From Flavivirga jejuensis (lineage in GTDB: Bacteria; Bacteroidota; Bacteroidia; Flavobacteriales; Flavobacteriaceae), in the NCBI RefSeq assembly GCF_030540765.1, contig NZ_JAUOEL010000007.1, forward strand, positions 1-64,000: a DNA stretch of 64,000 nt, written 5' to 3'. The notes under the pieces were generated by a model, which was given only the letters and a program-made list of their open reading frames with translations, was not told the DNA's origin and made no database searches. Shown here one piece after another: positions 27,533 through 37,080 of the stretch. Every line of letters begins with the position of its first letter. Position 1 is the stretch's first letter. A program made the translations under genes and the position numbers.

Positions 27533-27715
27533 TTGAAAAACATAAAAACTATACGCAAAGAGTTGAACCTTTCTCAAGTAGAGATAGCAAAACTTCTTGA
27601 TATGACCCAATCTACATTGTCCAGGATAGAAAGAGGTCTATTGTTCGGAGAAAGCTATAAGAAATATCTTGATTTTTTGAGAAAAAAAGGCGTTGACCTT
27701 AATCGATTATTTTAG
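27533..27715 (+). CDS. Small XRE-family helix-turn-helix protein
   Basis: A 60-residue DNA-binding protein that is almost only an HTH: IRKELNLSQVEIAKLLDMTQ and STLSRIERG are the recognition helices of the Cro/C1 fold. The start is TTG at 27533; no ATG fits. The C-terminal FLRKKGVDLNRLF matches Bacteroidota orphan XRE regulators. It lies alone between an unknown hydrophobic protein and a TIR element. It could be an antitoxin or a small regulator for a lost neighbour. Confidence 0.75.
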   Translation: MKNIKTIRKELNLSQVEIAKLLDMTQSTLSRIERGLLFGESYKKYLDFLRKKGVDLNRLF

Positions 27716-27889
27716 TTTAATTACTTTTATATCTCAAAATAGATTTCTTTATTCGAATTCTTAACATTAATTCAATTTTAAAATATTCTTATTAAGAATA
27801 TTATGTTTCATTTTTCATATAACAAATCCAAAATATTTTAAGACATGAAAAGAATTTATTTAGTTAGAATATGGAGCCCAAATATTATC

Positions 27890-28054
27890 TAGTGCCTGGT
27901 CGTAAACAGACTATTTTTATAATTTGAATTATTTTTGATGTCATTTTTATTTACTTTTTAAGAGTTGATGCCTTAGTATCAATCGATTAAAAATAAATAA
28001 AAAGGGCGCGAAAAGAAACAAATTTAATATTGCTGTGTTTCCGACCAGACACTA
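27890..28054. mobile_element. 165-bp element with 18-bp terminal inverted repeats (MITE or IS remnant)
   Basis: Left end TAGTGCCTGGTCGTAAAC (27890-27907) and right end GTTTCCGACCAGACACTA (28037-28054) are inverted repeats matching at 16 of 18 positions. The outer flanks (AATATTATC / GATAATAT) extend the symmetry. The interior is AT-rich and non-coding. It appears to interrupt the reading frame ending at 28126. The parent family is not identified. Confidence 0.6.
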
Positions 28055-28126
28055 TCTAGAGATAATATAGATAATGTATTAAAAGAAATTCCATATTTAA
28101 CTTCAAAACTTGAACATGTATTTTAA
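28055..28126 (+). pseudogene. C-terminal scrap of an unknown gene
   Basis: Reads RDNIDNVLKEIPYLTSKLEH then VF and stop, in a good coding register directly beside the inverted-repeat element. The 5' part is absent. Too short to identify. The rest of the 27716-28195 gap shows nothing further. Confidence 0.25.
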
Positions 28127-28195
28127 TATCCCTGTAAATGGCTTAGAAGATTATTCAAGATATTATTTATCGTAATTTTAAATGACCATACACAA

Positions 28196-28250
28196 ACTTT
28201 ACGTTTATACATTATGTAACTATAATTAGCCATTATATAAAATTGCCGCG
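28196..28250 (+). repeat. Dispersed repeat, copy F (tail only)
   Basis: TTTACGTTTATACATTATGT followed by AACTATAATTAGCCATTATA and AAATTGCCGCG matches the second half-palindrome of copies E and G. Its right end coincides with the point where the reverse transcriptase reading frame is cut off. Confidence 0.75.
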
Positions 28251-29256
28251 TAGAACAGTTCCTTCACTTAAATTTCTCTTTATTGGATAATTCCCTGTTA
28301 AAAATTTCATTCTGTCTTCTAAAAGAGAAAAATCTCTGTTTTTTAAATAATCTTAGAATGAACGAACAATTCTAGTTTTATATTTATTAACCTTAGTTTT
28401 AGCAATAGAGACTGTTATCTTTTTATCAGTAAACTCATTTTTTGTTTTCTTACAACAGTCAGTAAATAAAAACTTACACCCTAGATATTCAAAATTCAAT
28501 TCCTTTTCAGAGGTTTTATCATAATTATTTACTTCAAAAAATTTTGTTTTTTTTATCATTAAAAAGTAAAGGTGTCCGTAAAAGTTCTTTTTCCTTTATT
28601 TCCTCTATAATTTCTAGAGGATTTTTTGTTGTAAACAAGATAATATCATCAACATATCTCGCATAATAATAGACACCATCAAGTCTATTAACTTTTCTGT
28701 CAAAGTCTCTTAAATAAAGTTCTGATAAAGTAGCACTTATCCCTATTCCTCTTGGTAACCCAGTAAATAAACTAAACTCACTTAATTCAAAAAAATCTTC
28801 AAGAATATTTATAGCTCTAGTTGAAAGCAAAGCATCATCTTTAAGTTTATTTAAAATCCATTTCCTATCAATACTTTCATAAAATTTTTTTGAATCCAAT
28901 TTTATAATTGACATTGGAACTGCTTCTTGTAATAAGATAATTATTTGATTTACTATAAGGTTTCTATCTGCTTGTTTAACCTTATAGAACCTTTTTATAG
29001 AATCATTAATCTTTCTAAGAGCAAAATCATCTTCCACATTAGAAAGACTGAAAATTTCATTGGAATCATTAAGTATTTTATTTATAGATGAAACTATATA
29101 ATTATCAGAATTTATCTTACCTGAAATTTCAGTAAGAGTATCTATTGTTTTTATGCGATTTTCTCCAAATCCATCATACTTTTTGTAATCATCAAAAGTG
29201 ATTAATCTTAAAAGGTCTGATACATTAAATGATTGGTTTAGCATAAGTTTTCGCAA
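28251..29256 (-). pseudogene. Broken reverse transcriptase, DRT/Abi-like
   Basis: Remains of an RNA-directed DNA polymerase. The first 240 codons (29256 to 28534) hold the palm motifs: LDSKKFYESIDRKW, GLPRGIGISATLSELYLRDF, and YYYARYVDDIILF with the catalytic YVDD. An eight-A run near 28545 shifts the frame; removing one A joins it to NNYDKTSEKELNFEYLGCKF and on to IVRSF. A TAA stop follows, then DYLKNRDFSLLEDRMKFLTG in the same frame, ending at repeat F. The PRGIGIS and ARYVDD wording is closer to defence-associated (DRT/Abi) enzymes than to retrons or group II introns, which usually have a different motif 4 and YADD. Frameshift, stop and truncation make it inactive unless slippage occurs. 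Confidence 0.75.
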
Positions 29257-29402
29257 TACAGAAATTCTATAAAATCAAAATTATAGTTCTCAAAAAATAT
29301 GTTTTTTGATTATTAATTATAGGGAGGCTCTAAATATACAAAAATTTAACAAGTAAAGATTTACGGAATCACGTAGTTGTCAGAAAATTAAAAAGAATAA
29401 TC

Positions 29403-29955
29403 CCATTCCATACACATTCCCACTTCGCTCCTATCGTCACTTCGGGCAAAGCGTATTCCATTACATTTTTAAAGAAACATTTGAGAAGAAAAAAATAAAG
29501 AAAATTAAATGATAAAAAAGCTTTTTTCCAAAGCAAAGTTACATAACGCAGAACATTATAGTACAAATGTATTTCATACAATTAGATAGCTATAATTCTA
29601 TATTATGTAAAATATCCCAGAATGTTATAGTTTCTATTTAATATGTAGTACTTGGGTCATTAAACATTATCGTTTTAGCTTTTCGTTTAGTTTTAATATT
29701 CTGTGCAATCATTCAACATTTTTTAAATACATGATTCTCAAGAAACTTCCCGTTTATACATTATGAACTATAATTAGTCGTTATGTAAAATTGCCAACGC
29801 TTGCAGCCGCACAAAAGTTAACATTTTGGTTTTATTGAAATTCTCGTATTTGAAGAATATTCCGTTAATTTTTTTTTCACGAGCTTTTCGTTGAGTATTC
29901 GCAAGAGTACAAAATTTAAGAAAAATAAATTTCTATACACTTGCTAACATTTTAG
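29403..29955 (+). repeat. Dispersed repeat, copy G (long form)
   Basis: CCCATTCCATACACATTCCC, common centre, AAAGAAACATTTGAGAAG, CATAACGCAGAACATTATAG, palindrome, GTACTTGGGTCATTAAACAT spacer, second half-palindrome GTTATGTAAAATTGCC and an extension ending ACACTTGCTAACATTTT. Closely parallel to copy E. The remaining bases to 30071 hold only a small inverted repeat (ACACTTAT/ATAAGTGT at 30009-30039). Confidence 0.88.
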
Positions 29956-30071
29956 TTTCAATTTATCATTTTTAATTTCTTGAATTATCTTTTACAATTT
30001 CAGACGAGACACTTATATATTATATAAAATGATAAGTGTTAAAATGACCTATCCAAAAGTCTAAAAGTTCT

Positions 30072-33000
30072 TTACTGCTTAATAATTCTGAATGTTCTTA
30101 TCTTGCCATAAGAATAGCTTCGAATATAATAAATGCCAACAGATAGATAAGAAAAATCAATTTCAACTCGTTCTTTAAGCCTTTCTTGATTTGTAGTAAT
30201 TAGTTGACCAACCAAATTATAAATTTCAACCTTCGTTATTTCTTCATTTGATTCAACGGTTAATTTATTATTTACTGGAGTAGGATAAAATTTAAATCCA
30301 TCAAAAAAACTAACTTCTGATACACCTAACACTTCAGATAAGTTAAAATCGATTGGCACCACCACGTTACTATCATTATCCCCAGAATTTAAACCACATA
30401 TAGCTTTAAGGTATATCTCATAATCAGTATCTTCAGATAATCCTGTTAAAGTGTAAGGGTTAGCGGAAGTTAAAACTGTTGTTCCTTGCCCAGGTGTAAA
30501 TCCTTTTATCCCATATTCCAGCTCCCATTGTGTTTCAATTCCATTACTCGTCCATGATAGATCAACTGAATTAAAAGTTATATCATCTATAACAAAATCT
30601 GAAGGCATTGGACAACTGATTGCCCCACAAGTCACTGTGGCCTCCCAGCCAGTACTGGTTTCTTCACTCACCGATTCAAATCTAAAAAATACACTACCTG
30701 ATTCTAAAGTAATGGTTCTTGGGCCATCAGTTCCATAATAAAATCTAGAACCATCTTCTGTATTGACAAATAAATAATCATCTTCTGCTAAATCGAAAGC
30801 ATTGAATGTAATCGTGAGCGGAGCACTTGATGCTTTAAAAAGAATTATATAATAGTCATCTTTTCCATAATTCCCTTCTGGTCCTCCATAATCGTAAAAC
30901 TTTTCTGTATTGCAATTAATTTCATAGAAATCAACTAGTACTGGCCCCACCTGCTGACTGTCATCACTTCCAGGATTTGCTCCACAAATAGCGGTAAGGT
31001 AAACATCATATAAAGCTCCAGGATTCAATCCTTCCATTGCATGTGGATTGGTTGAGGTTAAAACCTTAGTCCCCGTTCCTGGTGAAAACCCTTCCACCCC
31101 ATATTCCAGCTCCCATACTGTTTCACTTCCGTTGCTAGTCCATGATAAATTACCAGCTAAATCGGCAACAAAATCTGAAGGAACCGGGCATTTAGCTGGT
31201 GTTGTAAATTTTTGAGGTCCTATCCAGTTACTAAAATCACTTGCACATAATGATCTTACAAAAACATCATAATCAGTACTAGAATTTAGTGCTGAAATAA
31301 TATATGAATTAGTGTTTGTTGTAATTATTTTTTCTATTGGTGTTGGAGCATTTTCAATAATTCTAATTTCCCAACTTGAAGAGCTATTATCCGTCCACGA
31401 AATGGTAGCTGTATTATAAGCTATATCCGTCATAGTGATATTGGATGGATCATTACATTTTGTCTTGAACGTAAACACCTCTGAAAAATCACTCGTACCA
31501 CATACATTATCACTTAGTACACGCCAGTAATAATCTGCATTAAATTCGGTTTGAGAAGGTATGAATGTGTTTTCAGTTGTAATGGTTTGTTCTATGATAT
31601 TGGAAAAACCAGGATCGCTTGCCAGCTCAATGGTAAAGAAGGCCTCTGTATTTTGGACAGCCTCCCAAACTAATGCTGAATTTGGAATTATTTGTGATGT
31701 GTTATTTTCTGGAGATATTAACGTTGGCTTGGATAAATTCTCAAATAGGTTTAACCTAATATTGACATTTCGTTGTGCCGATATTGTGTTTCCAACAATA
31801 GTAGTTTCATAAGAGTTTTGATTTAAATTATCTAATCCTGAAATGGTTAGGGTAACTTCTGTATTGTTGTTTATCGCGGTAGCTGGATCAAATGTAGCTG
31901 TTACACCGTTAGGTAAATTTTCCATACTAAACGTTGTCATTTCATTAAAACCAGAAACCGTTTTATAATCAAAAACAAACACGGCGTCCTCATCTTTACA
32001 AACATCTTTTTCCGATTCAGAAAGACTCATGAAAAACTCTGATAAATTAATGTTAATGTCAGAAGCATTTATGGCATAGAATACATTGTTCTCAGCTCTT
32101 ACCATCAATCTCGCAGTAGAAGTTGATGCAGGAACCTCAGGAACAACAATGTCATAACTTCCAGTATTAGGCACATTGGTGACTACGGTAATGGGATATG
32201 TATATCCTCCATCAGTGGATAAATATATGGCTACAGTAGAGGTATTAATGGGGGCCTGATCTGTATTGGCGACATTCCATGTAATTGTTTTAACCTCTCC
32301 TACTTGCCATATAGTACTCGAATTTTGTGAGGTTACGGCAAAAGGTCCTGAATTACCTTCTACTGTTACAGTCATTTCATCTGAAGCAGTGTGGGAGCCA
32401 AAAACAGCATTATCTCTTACTGTGAAAGCAAAATCCATCGTCCTAGATACAGATGGCAAAACATCCCAGGTTGGTGTTAAATTTCCAGCAACAACATCCT
32501 CCAATTTTGGCATATACCGAACGGGAACATCTGTAGGTGTATAACTTCTAAACAATGGGCCATACACCCACGTAGGTTGTGGAGTACTGTTTGAGTTAGG
32601 GCTTTCAGTATCAATTTGTTCCCAAGTATAAGATAGGGTTGAATTGTTATCAGCATCCTCTGCAGTACCTTCTAAAATAAAAGGCGTTGACTTTGGAATC
32701 GTATAATCACTACCTGCGTCTGCCGTTGGGGCATGATTACCAGTACTGATTAACTCCCCACAACCACTACCCTCAGTAACTGAAATAACATCTCGAATGC
32801 TAACATAATTATAATAACTATCTATGCTATTTTGAACACTAGGGCTGCATATCCCTGCATAACTCATAATCGTACTTCCACTTCCTGGTTCTACTGCAGT
32901 ACCTGCTTCATAGGGGTCTCTACATGCAGAACTGCTTTGTACATGATTTGTACCTAGTTGATGTCCTAACTCATGTGCAAAGACCATATAAAAATTATCT

Positions 33001-33992
33001 GCTGCCAGATTAGGACCGGATGAAAATGCACTTCCCTTCCCTGCAAAACCATCTCTACAAACACTGGCTGGATAGGCAATCCCGTAATTCCTGAATCGAT
33101 GTGCTAGCAAATGTCCTATATCATAATTTACACTACCAATCTCAGCGTCCAAATGATTTTGAACTACAGGTAGCAATTGTTCTCCAAAGAATGTAAAAGG
33201 ATCTGTAGTAGCATTTAAATGTATTACCCTATCATTCTCAGGAACTAATTCCAATGTTATACCAAGGTCCCGTTCTAAAATCCCATTAATTCTTGTAAGT
33301 GTCGTATTTAAAGCAGCCAACACTACCGTTTTTCTTTCAAGATCACTGGTTTCATTTCCTGTCAAGAAATAATTTGAATATTCCCCGGTAGTTGCCAGCG
33401 CCAAACGATACTTTCTTAGATACCCATCAGTCGTTGATATTTTTGCATTTGCAGTTTTTTTATGTGAATGCTCATGCACTTCTTCTACTACACCGCACTC
33501 AAAATCTGAAAGAGATTCACTCTCTTTTCTATTAGATACAGCATATGTATTCGTTTTCAAATCTGTAGGCTTAATCAAGGTGATCTCATTACCTGCTGTA
33601 ATAAATGCCCTAAGTCCATTATGCTCAGAGAAACTTAAACGTACGACCTTATTTGATTGAGTACTCTTACCTACGTATGATTTTATTTCTGGGAATTTTA
33701 AAGCTAATTCTTCGCTAAAATTAGATGCTCCTACCATTTCAAAAGCTTCAAATGTATTATTTTCAACGGGAAGTAAAATTGTGGAAGATTTCTTCTTGGA
33801 GCTTGTCCTATCAGAGACACCTTTTACTAGAGATAAAAAACTGTTATTATCTAAAACTAATAATTTATGTTCCTTAGAATTTTCAACAACCTTATTTTGT
33901 AAAGCTGGCGTGTTTAGTTTCCATATTTGCTGTGAAAAGCAGTTAAAACCAAAGATAAAAATGTTAATGAGTAGTAGTAGTTTTATTTTCAT
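30072..33992 (-). CDS. Reprolysin-like metalloprotease with FN3 and CUB-like domains and T9SS tail
   Basis: Secreted zinc protease of 1306 residues. Signal peptide (LLLLINIFIFGFNCFSQQ), a propeptide to about 190, and a reprolysin-type catalytic domain with HELGHQLGTNH (340-350) and a Met-turn (STIMSYAGIC). A PKD-like/Ig region follows (about 425-650) and then fibronectin type III units, including two copies of the pattern CP..SDF..WTSNG.ET.WELEYG, each near a GLNPGALYDVYL-type strand. A CUB-like or lectin-like module between them contains YDYGGPEGNYGKDDYY. The end is a T9SS type A domain (FYPTPVNNKLTVES..GIYYIRSYSYGKIRTFRIIKQ). It would degrade proteins outside the cell. It stands alone between repeats G and H. 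Confidence 0.9.
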   Translation of the reverse strand: MKIKLLLLINIFIFGFNCFSQQIWKLNTPALQNKVVENSKEHKLLVLDNNSFLSLVKGVSDRTSSKKKSSTILLPVENNTFEAFEMVGASNFSEELALKFPEIKSYVGKSTQSNKVVRLSFSEHNGLRAFITAGNEITLIKPTDLKTNTYAVSNRKESESLSDFECGVVEEVHEHSHKKTANAKISTTDGYLRKYRLALATTGEYSNYFLTGNETSDLERKTVVLAALNTTLTRINGILERDLGITLELVPENDRVIHLNATTDPFTFFGEQLLPVVQNHLDAEIGSVNYDIGHLLAHRFRNYGIAYPASVCRDGFAGKGSAFSSGPNLAADNFYMVFAHELGHQLGTNHVQSSSACRDPYEAGTAVEPGSGSTIMSYAGICSPSVQNSIDSYYNYVSIRDVISVTEGSGCGELISTGNHAPTADAGSDYTIPKSTPFILEGTAEDADNNSTLSYTWEQIDTESPNSNSTPQPTWVYGPLFRSYTPTDVPVRYMPKLEDVVAGNLTPTWDVLPSVSRTMDFAFTVRDNAVFGSHTASDEMTVTVEGNSGPFAVTSQNSSTIWQVGEVKTITWNVANTDQAPINTSTVAIYLSTDGGYTYPITVVTNVPNTGSYDIVVPEVPASTSTARLMVRAENNVFYAINASDININLSEFFMSLSESEKDVCKDEDAVFVFDYKTVSGFNEMTTFSMENLPNGVTATFDPATAINNNTEVTLTISGLDNLNQNSYETTIVGNTISAQRNVNIRLNLFENLSKPTLISPENNTSQIIPNSALVWEAVQNTEAFFTIELASDPGFSNIIEQTITTENTFIPSQTEFNADYYWRVLSDNVCGTSDFSEVFTFKTKCNDPSNITMTDIAYNTATISWTDNSSSSWEIRIIENAPTPIEKIITTNTNSYIISALNSSTDYDVFVRSLCASDFSNWIGPQKFTTPAKCPVPSDFVADLAGNLSWTSNGSETVWELEYGVEGFSPGTGTKVLTSTNPHAMEGLNPGALYDVYLTAICGANPGSDDSQQVGPVLVDFYEINCNTEKFYDYGGPEGNYGKDDYYIILFKASSAPLTITFNAFDLAEDDYLFVNTEDGSRFYYGTDGPRTITLESGSVFFRFESVSEETSTGWEATVTCGAISCPMPSDFVIDDITFNSVDLSWTSNGIETQWELEYGIKGFTPGQGTTVLTSANPYTLTGLSEDTDYEIYLKAICGLNSGDNDSNVVVPIDFNLSEVLGVSEVSFFDGFKFYPTPVNNKLTVESNEEITKVEIYNLVGQLITTNQERLKERVEIDFSYLSVGIYYIRSYSYGKIRTFRIIKQ

Positions 33993-34134
33993 TTCATTTG
34001 GGGGTTGTACTGTAAACGTATTAGAAGAGGTTAAACTTTTATTTTGGTTTTTACTCGTAACGTAAAGCAGTTTTGTAGGCTAAAAATAAGAATTTATTTT
34101 ATTGCATAATCTAATTAACATTAAAATCAATATA

Positions 34135-34364
34135 CCATTCCATACACATTGCTACTTTACTCCTATCGTCGTTTCGGGCAAAGCGTATTCCATTACATTT
34201 TTTTAAGAAAATTTAGAGAAAAAAAAAGAATAACTATTTGGTGTATGTACTTCGCTTTTACCCAAGCAAAGTTACATAACGCAGAACATTATAATTCATT
34301 TTCATATTATAATCTGACATTATATAAAATTGCTTTGTAAACTTTATTTTTTTGAGTTTTATTG
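34135..34364 (+). repeat. Dispersed repeat, copy H
   Basis: CCATTCCATACACATTGC, slightly altered centre (CGTTTCGGGCAAAGCG), GTATTCCATTACATTT, CCCAAGCAAAGTTACATAAC, GCAGAACATTATAATTC, palindrome and tail to TTTTATTG. It runs directly into the 3' flank of the intact parE gene. Confidence 0.88.
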
Positions 34365-34384
34365 TCTTTAAAGAAAGTTATAAT

Positions 34385-34675
34385 TTATAGATTATTTTCA
34401 TAATCCATACTTTGACTTAATACACGAACAATCAAAATATCAATATCTGTAGATAAATAAAAAATAGTGTGGGATTTATAAGAAAATCTTTTTAATGACA
34501 GAATAAATTCAGATGCATCACGTCCTAAAGTACTATTATCAGCTAAAATTTGAAATAGTGTATGCATTCCTGATAAATATGTTTGGGCTTGTTTTAATCC
34601 AAATGTTTCAATGCCGTACTCATACATTTTGGCAAGATCAATTTCGGCGCTTCTTGATACTTTATAAACGCCCAT
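34385..34675 (-). CDS. parE: ParE-type toxin (RelE/ParE superfamily)
   Basis: Toxin of 96 residues from the Met that overlaps the antitoxin gene by 14 bases (MGVYKVSRSAEIDLAKMYEY); an in-frame Met seven codons earlier lies deeper in parD. The pattern AEIDLAKMYEYGIETFG, then a helical hairpin, then RFSYKSHTIFYLSTDIDILI and VRVLSQSMD is typical of ParE proteins, which poison DNA gyrase. It is encoded after parD, as usual. Fragments of near-identical sequence lie at 20067, 50391 and 54642, so this locus has been copied and eroded several times in the region. Confidence 0.88.
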   Translation of the reverse strand: MGVYKVSRSAEIDLAKMYEYGIETFGLKQAQTYLSGMHTLFQILADNSTLGRDASEFILSLKRFSYKSHTIFYLSTDIDILIVRVLSQSMDYENNL

Positions 34676-34919
34676 CTGCCCGCATACGGTCTTCAACTTC
34701 CTTCATGATATCTGGAACAGATTTATCGCTAATACCACTTTCCATACCTTCAGTTATAGCTGCTTTGAGCGCTGAAAACTTGGCATTTTTTGCTTGATCT
34801 CGTCTTACTAAATCACGAAGGTATTCACTGTCATTAGTAAATTCTCCCTCTGTTATCCGTGACTTTATCCACTTATCCTGTTTTTCCGTAAATGTTATTG
34901 TTTTTCTAATTGTTGACAT
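34662..34919 (-). CDS. parD: ParD-type antitoxin
   Basis: An 85-residue antitoxin. The N-terminus (MSTIRKTITFTEKQDKWIKS) and REGEFTNDSEYLRDLVRRDQ-like segment (TEGEFTNDSEYLRDLVRR) are the ribbon-helix-helix DNA-binding part of CopG/ParD proteins. The C-terminal half would wrap the toxin. It is first in the operon and overlaps parE. Its promoter region, with TTTAATAATCATACTAT, is conserved beside repeat E where only a stub of parD survives. The pair lies as a unit between repeats H and I. Confidence 0.9.
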   Translation of the reverse strand: MSTIRKTITFTEKQDKWIKSRITEGEFTNDSEYLRDLVRRDQAKNAKFSALKAAITEGMESGISDKSVPDIMKEVEDRMRADGRL

Positions 34920-35020
34920 AACGCATGTGTTTTAATAATCATACTATTGATGCAATATAGTATATTTAATCAAATGTTACAAAATTATAATAGTCAAATT
35001 CATGCGTTCAATAACTAATC

Positions 35021-35358
35021 CCATTCCATACACATTTTGCCTTCACTCCTCCTCCCTTTCTGCAAAAAGAGTATTCCATTACATTTTTAAAAGAAACTTT
35101 TGGGAAGAAAAAATTCAAGAAAATTGAGTTAAAGAACTTCGCTTTTACCAAAGCAAAGTTACATAGCGCAGAACATTATAGTACACTTTTAATATTGGAT
35201 TATCCAGTGGATGATTCAATATTAAAACAATATTTTACTATAGATTTGATATGTGTTACATATCATTAGATAGCTATAATTCCATAATTATGTAAAATAT
35301 CTCATAAGGTTTTAGTATTCCAAAAGAAAATTTAGAACTTGGGTTATTAAACATTTGG
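35021..35358 (+). repeat. Dispersed repeat, copy I
   Basis: CCATTCCATACACATTTTGC with the alternative centre shared with copy B (CTTCACTCCTCCTCCC..CTGCAAAAAGAG). GTATTCCATTACATTTTT, CAAAGCAAAGTTACATAGCG and GAACATTATAGTACA follow, then an insertion of ~60 bases, the palindrome TAGCTATAATTCC..TTATGTAAAAT and the spacer end GGGTTATTAAACATTTGG. It abuts the parD promoter. Confidence 0.85.
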
Positions 35359-35452
35359 CTCTTAGGGAAACCATACGTTGACTTAGCACTCTGAGAATAA
35401 AAATTCCGCTCGCAGATTTGCTGATAAAATGTATGCCTTTAAATTAAAAAAC

Positions 35453-35497
35453 AAAAAAGAGGCAAATCTATATAATAAATAGACTTGTCTCTTTTTT
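35453..35497. terminator. Strong bidirectional terminator hairpin
   Basis: Left arm AAAAAAGAGGCAAATCTAT (35453-35471), 7-base loop, right arm ATAGACTTGTCTCTTTTTT (35479-35497): 17 of 19 positions pair, with A and T runs at the outside so it works on both strands. It ends the BspA-like lipoprotein gene. Confidence 0.8.
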
Positions 35498-35529
35498 CTA
35501 TATTAAGAAAATATATTATTCGAAATTCC

Positions 35530-36573
35530 TTAATACGTAAAATTAGTAGTTGAAAAACATGATCCTAGAGTGGGTAAATAAGCCATTTCTAAAGTAGAGT
35601 ATCTAACAAAATGTAGACAATTAGTAACATTATTAGTATCCCAACCAGATAAATCTTGATTGAAACTTTTATTATTACTAAACATAGAGCTCATTTTACT
35701 AATATTTGAAACATCCCAAGACGAAATATCTTGATTGAAAGCTTCTGCACCACTGAACATAGCTCCTAAACTATATGCATTACTAACATCCCACGTAGAA
35801 ATATCTTGATTAAATACTTTTGCTTTTGAAAACATACCATAGAAATCAGTTATGCTTGTAACATCCCATGAAGAGATATCTTGATTAAAGGCTTCTGTAT
35901 ATGCAAACATCGAATCTACAGTGGTAGCCTTTGAGACATCCCAACCTGAAATATCTTCATTAAATTTAAGAGCTTTATAAAAGGCTTTATCAAAATTTAC
36001 AATATTACTAACATCCCAGTTTTTTACATTACCTGTAAAGAGGTCACATTCAGAAAAATAGTAACTAATAGAAGTAATACCTGTAAGATCAGGACTTTCA
36101 TCTGGTAAAGTAGTTAGAGCTTTACATTGCCAGAAGATTCCTGTTTCAAAACCAAAATGGATATCACCCCAACTCGTAATTGATTCTATTAGTTCATTAG
36201 AATCTTTTACTATGAAAAAGTTGAAACCGATTAACTTACCTATAATGGTAACAGTTTTTTCACCTGCTGCAGCATAGGTATGTGATCTATCTGGATCATC
36301 ATAACTGGTAACACTTGCTATGGTACCATCACCCCAATCAACGGTAAAATCATAGGATGTACCAGTGCCATCATAAATGGGTAAAACAATTGTCTTGTTA
36401 GCATCGGAAACACTCCAAACAGAAACAAAAGAACTTTCGTCATCGGTTGGATTGTTGGTAGTTGTATCACCATCAACGGTTAAAGGATCATCACTATTGC
36501 AAGAAATGATTATAACAGTAAGCAAAATGGGTAGTAGGTTTCTTGAAAATTTAATTATTAAATTCATTACCAT
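35530..36573 (-). CDS. BspA-family leucine-rich surface lipoprotein (DUF285)
   Basis: Lipoprotein of about 347 residues. The reading frame is open further upstream into repeat J, but the lipoprotein signal MNLIIKFSRNLLPILLTVII followed by SC shows the real start is the ATG at 36573 or the one two codons later (36567). After a PKD-like segment (YDFTVDWGDGTIASVTSYDD) come repeated 25-residue BspA/DUF285 units with FNQDISSWDVS and MFSGAEAFNQDISSWDV. Such repeats occur in surface proteins of Bacteroidota, often acquired laterally. No T9SS tail; it ends CFSTTNFTY. A strong terminator follows. Confidence 0.85.
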   Translation of the reverse strand: MVMNLIIKFSRNLLPILLTVIIISCNSDDPLTVDGDTTTNNPTDDESSFVSVWSVSDANKTIVLPIYDGTGTSYDFTVDWGDGTIASVTSYDDPDRSHTYAAAGEKTVTIIGKLIGFNFFIVKDSNELIESITSWGDIHFGFETGIFWQCKALTTLPDESPDLTGITSISYYFSECDLFTGNVKNWDVSNIVNFDKAFYKALKFNEDISGWDVSKATTVDSMFAYTEAFNQDISSWDVTSITDFYGMFSKAKVFNQDISTWDVSNAYSLGAMFSGAEAFNQDISSWDVSNISKMSSMFSNNKSFNQDLSGWDTNNVTNCLHFVRYSTLEMAYLPTLGSCFSTTNFTY

Positions 36574-36664
36574 ATTATATAATTTAAGGCTAAGTTTATA
36601 AAAATAATTAATTTGTAAACAACGGTTATCTATTATTATTGTTTTTTTCGATGAACTACTATTC

Positions 36665-37005
36665 CCATTCCACACACATTGCCTTCTCTCCTGCCGTAGG
36701 CCAGTTAATAAGTGTTCCATTACCTTTTGAGAAAAAGTTTTTAGAAAGAAAAAAATCAAGGAAGATTAGTATTGTAAAAGCTTCTTACCAAAGCAAAGTT
36801 GCATAACGCAGAACATTATAGTACAAATGTATTTCATAGCATTAGATAGCTATAATTCAATATTATGTAAAATTGCCAGTGCTAAGCGCTAGATTGCTTT
36901 TTAAAAAATTAAAATGCTCTATAGCATTTATTTTTAAACACAATTATCCATCGTTTGGTCACACCAAAAAAAGTTAAACCTATAATTCTCATATTCGAAG
37001 AAAAA
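36665..37005 (+). repeat. Dispersed repeat, copy J
   Basis: CCATTCCACACACATTGCC with a third type of centre (CTGCCGTAGGCCAG), GTGTTCCATTACCTTTT, GCAAAGTTGCATAACGCAGA, palindrome TAGCTATAATTCAATATTAT, GTAAAATTGCCAGTGC and the long-form extension (ACAATTATCCATCGTTTGG). It starts about 90 bases upstream of the BspA-like gene; the in-frame extension of that gene into the repeat is spurious. Confidence 0.85.
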
Positions 37006-37024
37006 CCTTTGGTTCTTTATCTAT

Positions 37025-37071
37025 TAATATTAAAATAATCTCCTAAATCTTGTTTAGAAATTTTAATATTA
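37025..37071 (-). terminator. Hairpin after the siderophore operon
   Basis: TAATATTAAAAT (37025-37036) pairs perfectly with ATTTTAATATTA (37060-37071), with an inner CTAAA/TTTAG stem. It lies just past the stop of the PepSY gene. AT-rich, so a moderate terminator. Confidence 0.45.
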
Positions 37072-37080
37072 TGTTGTATT

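Noticed and set aside
29257-29402. A retron ncRNA upstream of the reverse transcriptase
   Set aside because: Only a short CAAAAAA/TTTTTTG hairpin is visible; the RT motifs (PRGIGIS, ARYVDD) are not those of retrons.
36574-36759. N-terminal extension of the BspA-like gene into repeat J
   Set aside because: The extension is translated repeat sequence and would place 60 residues before a perfect lipoprotein signal.
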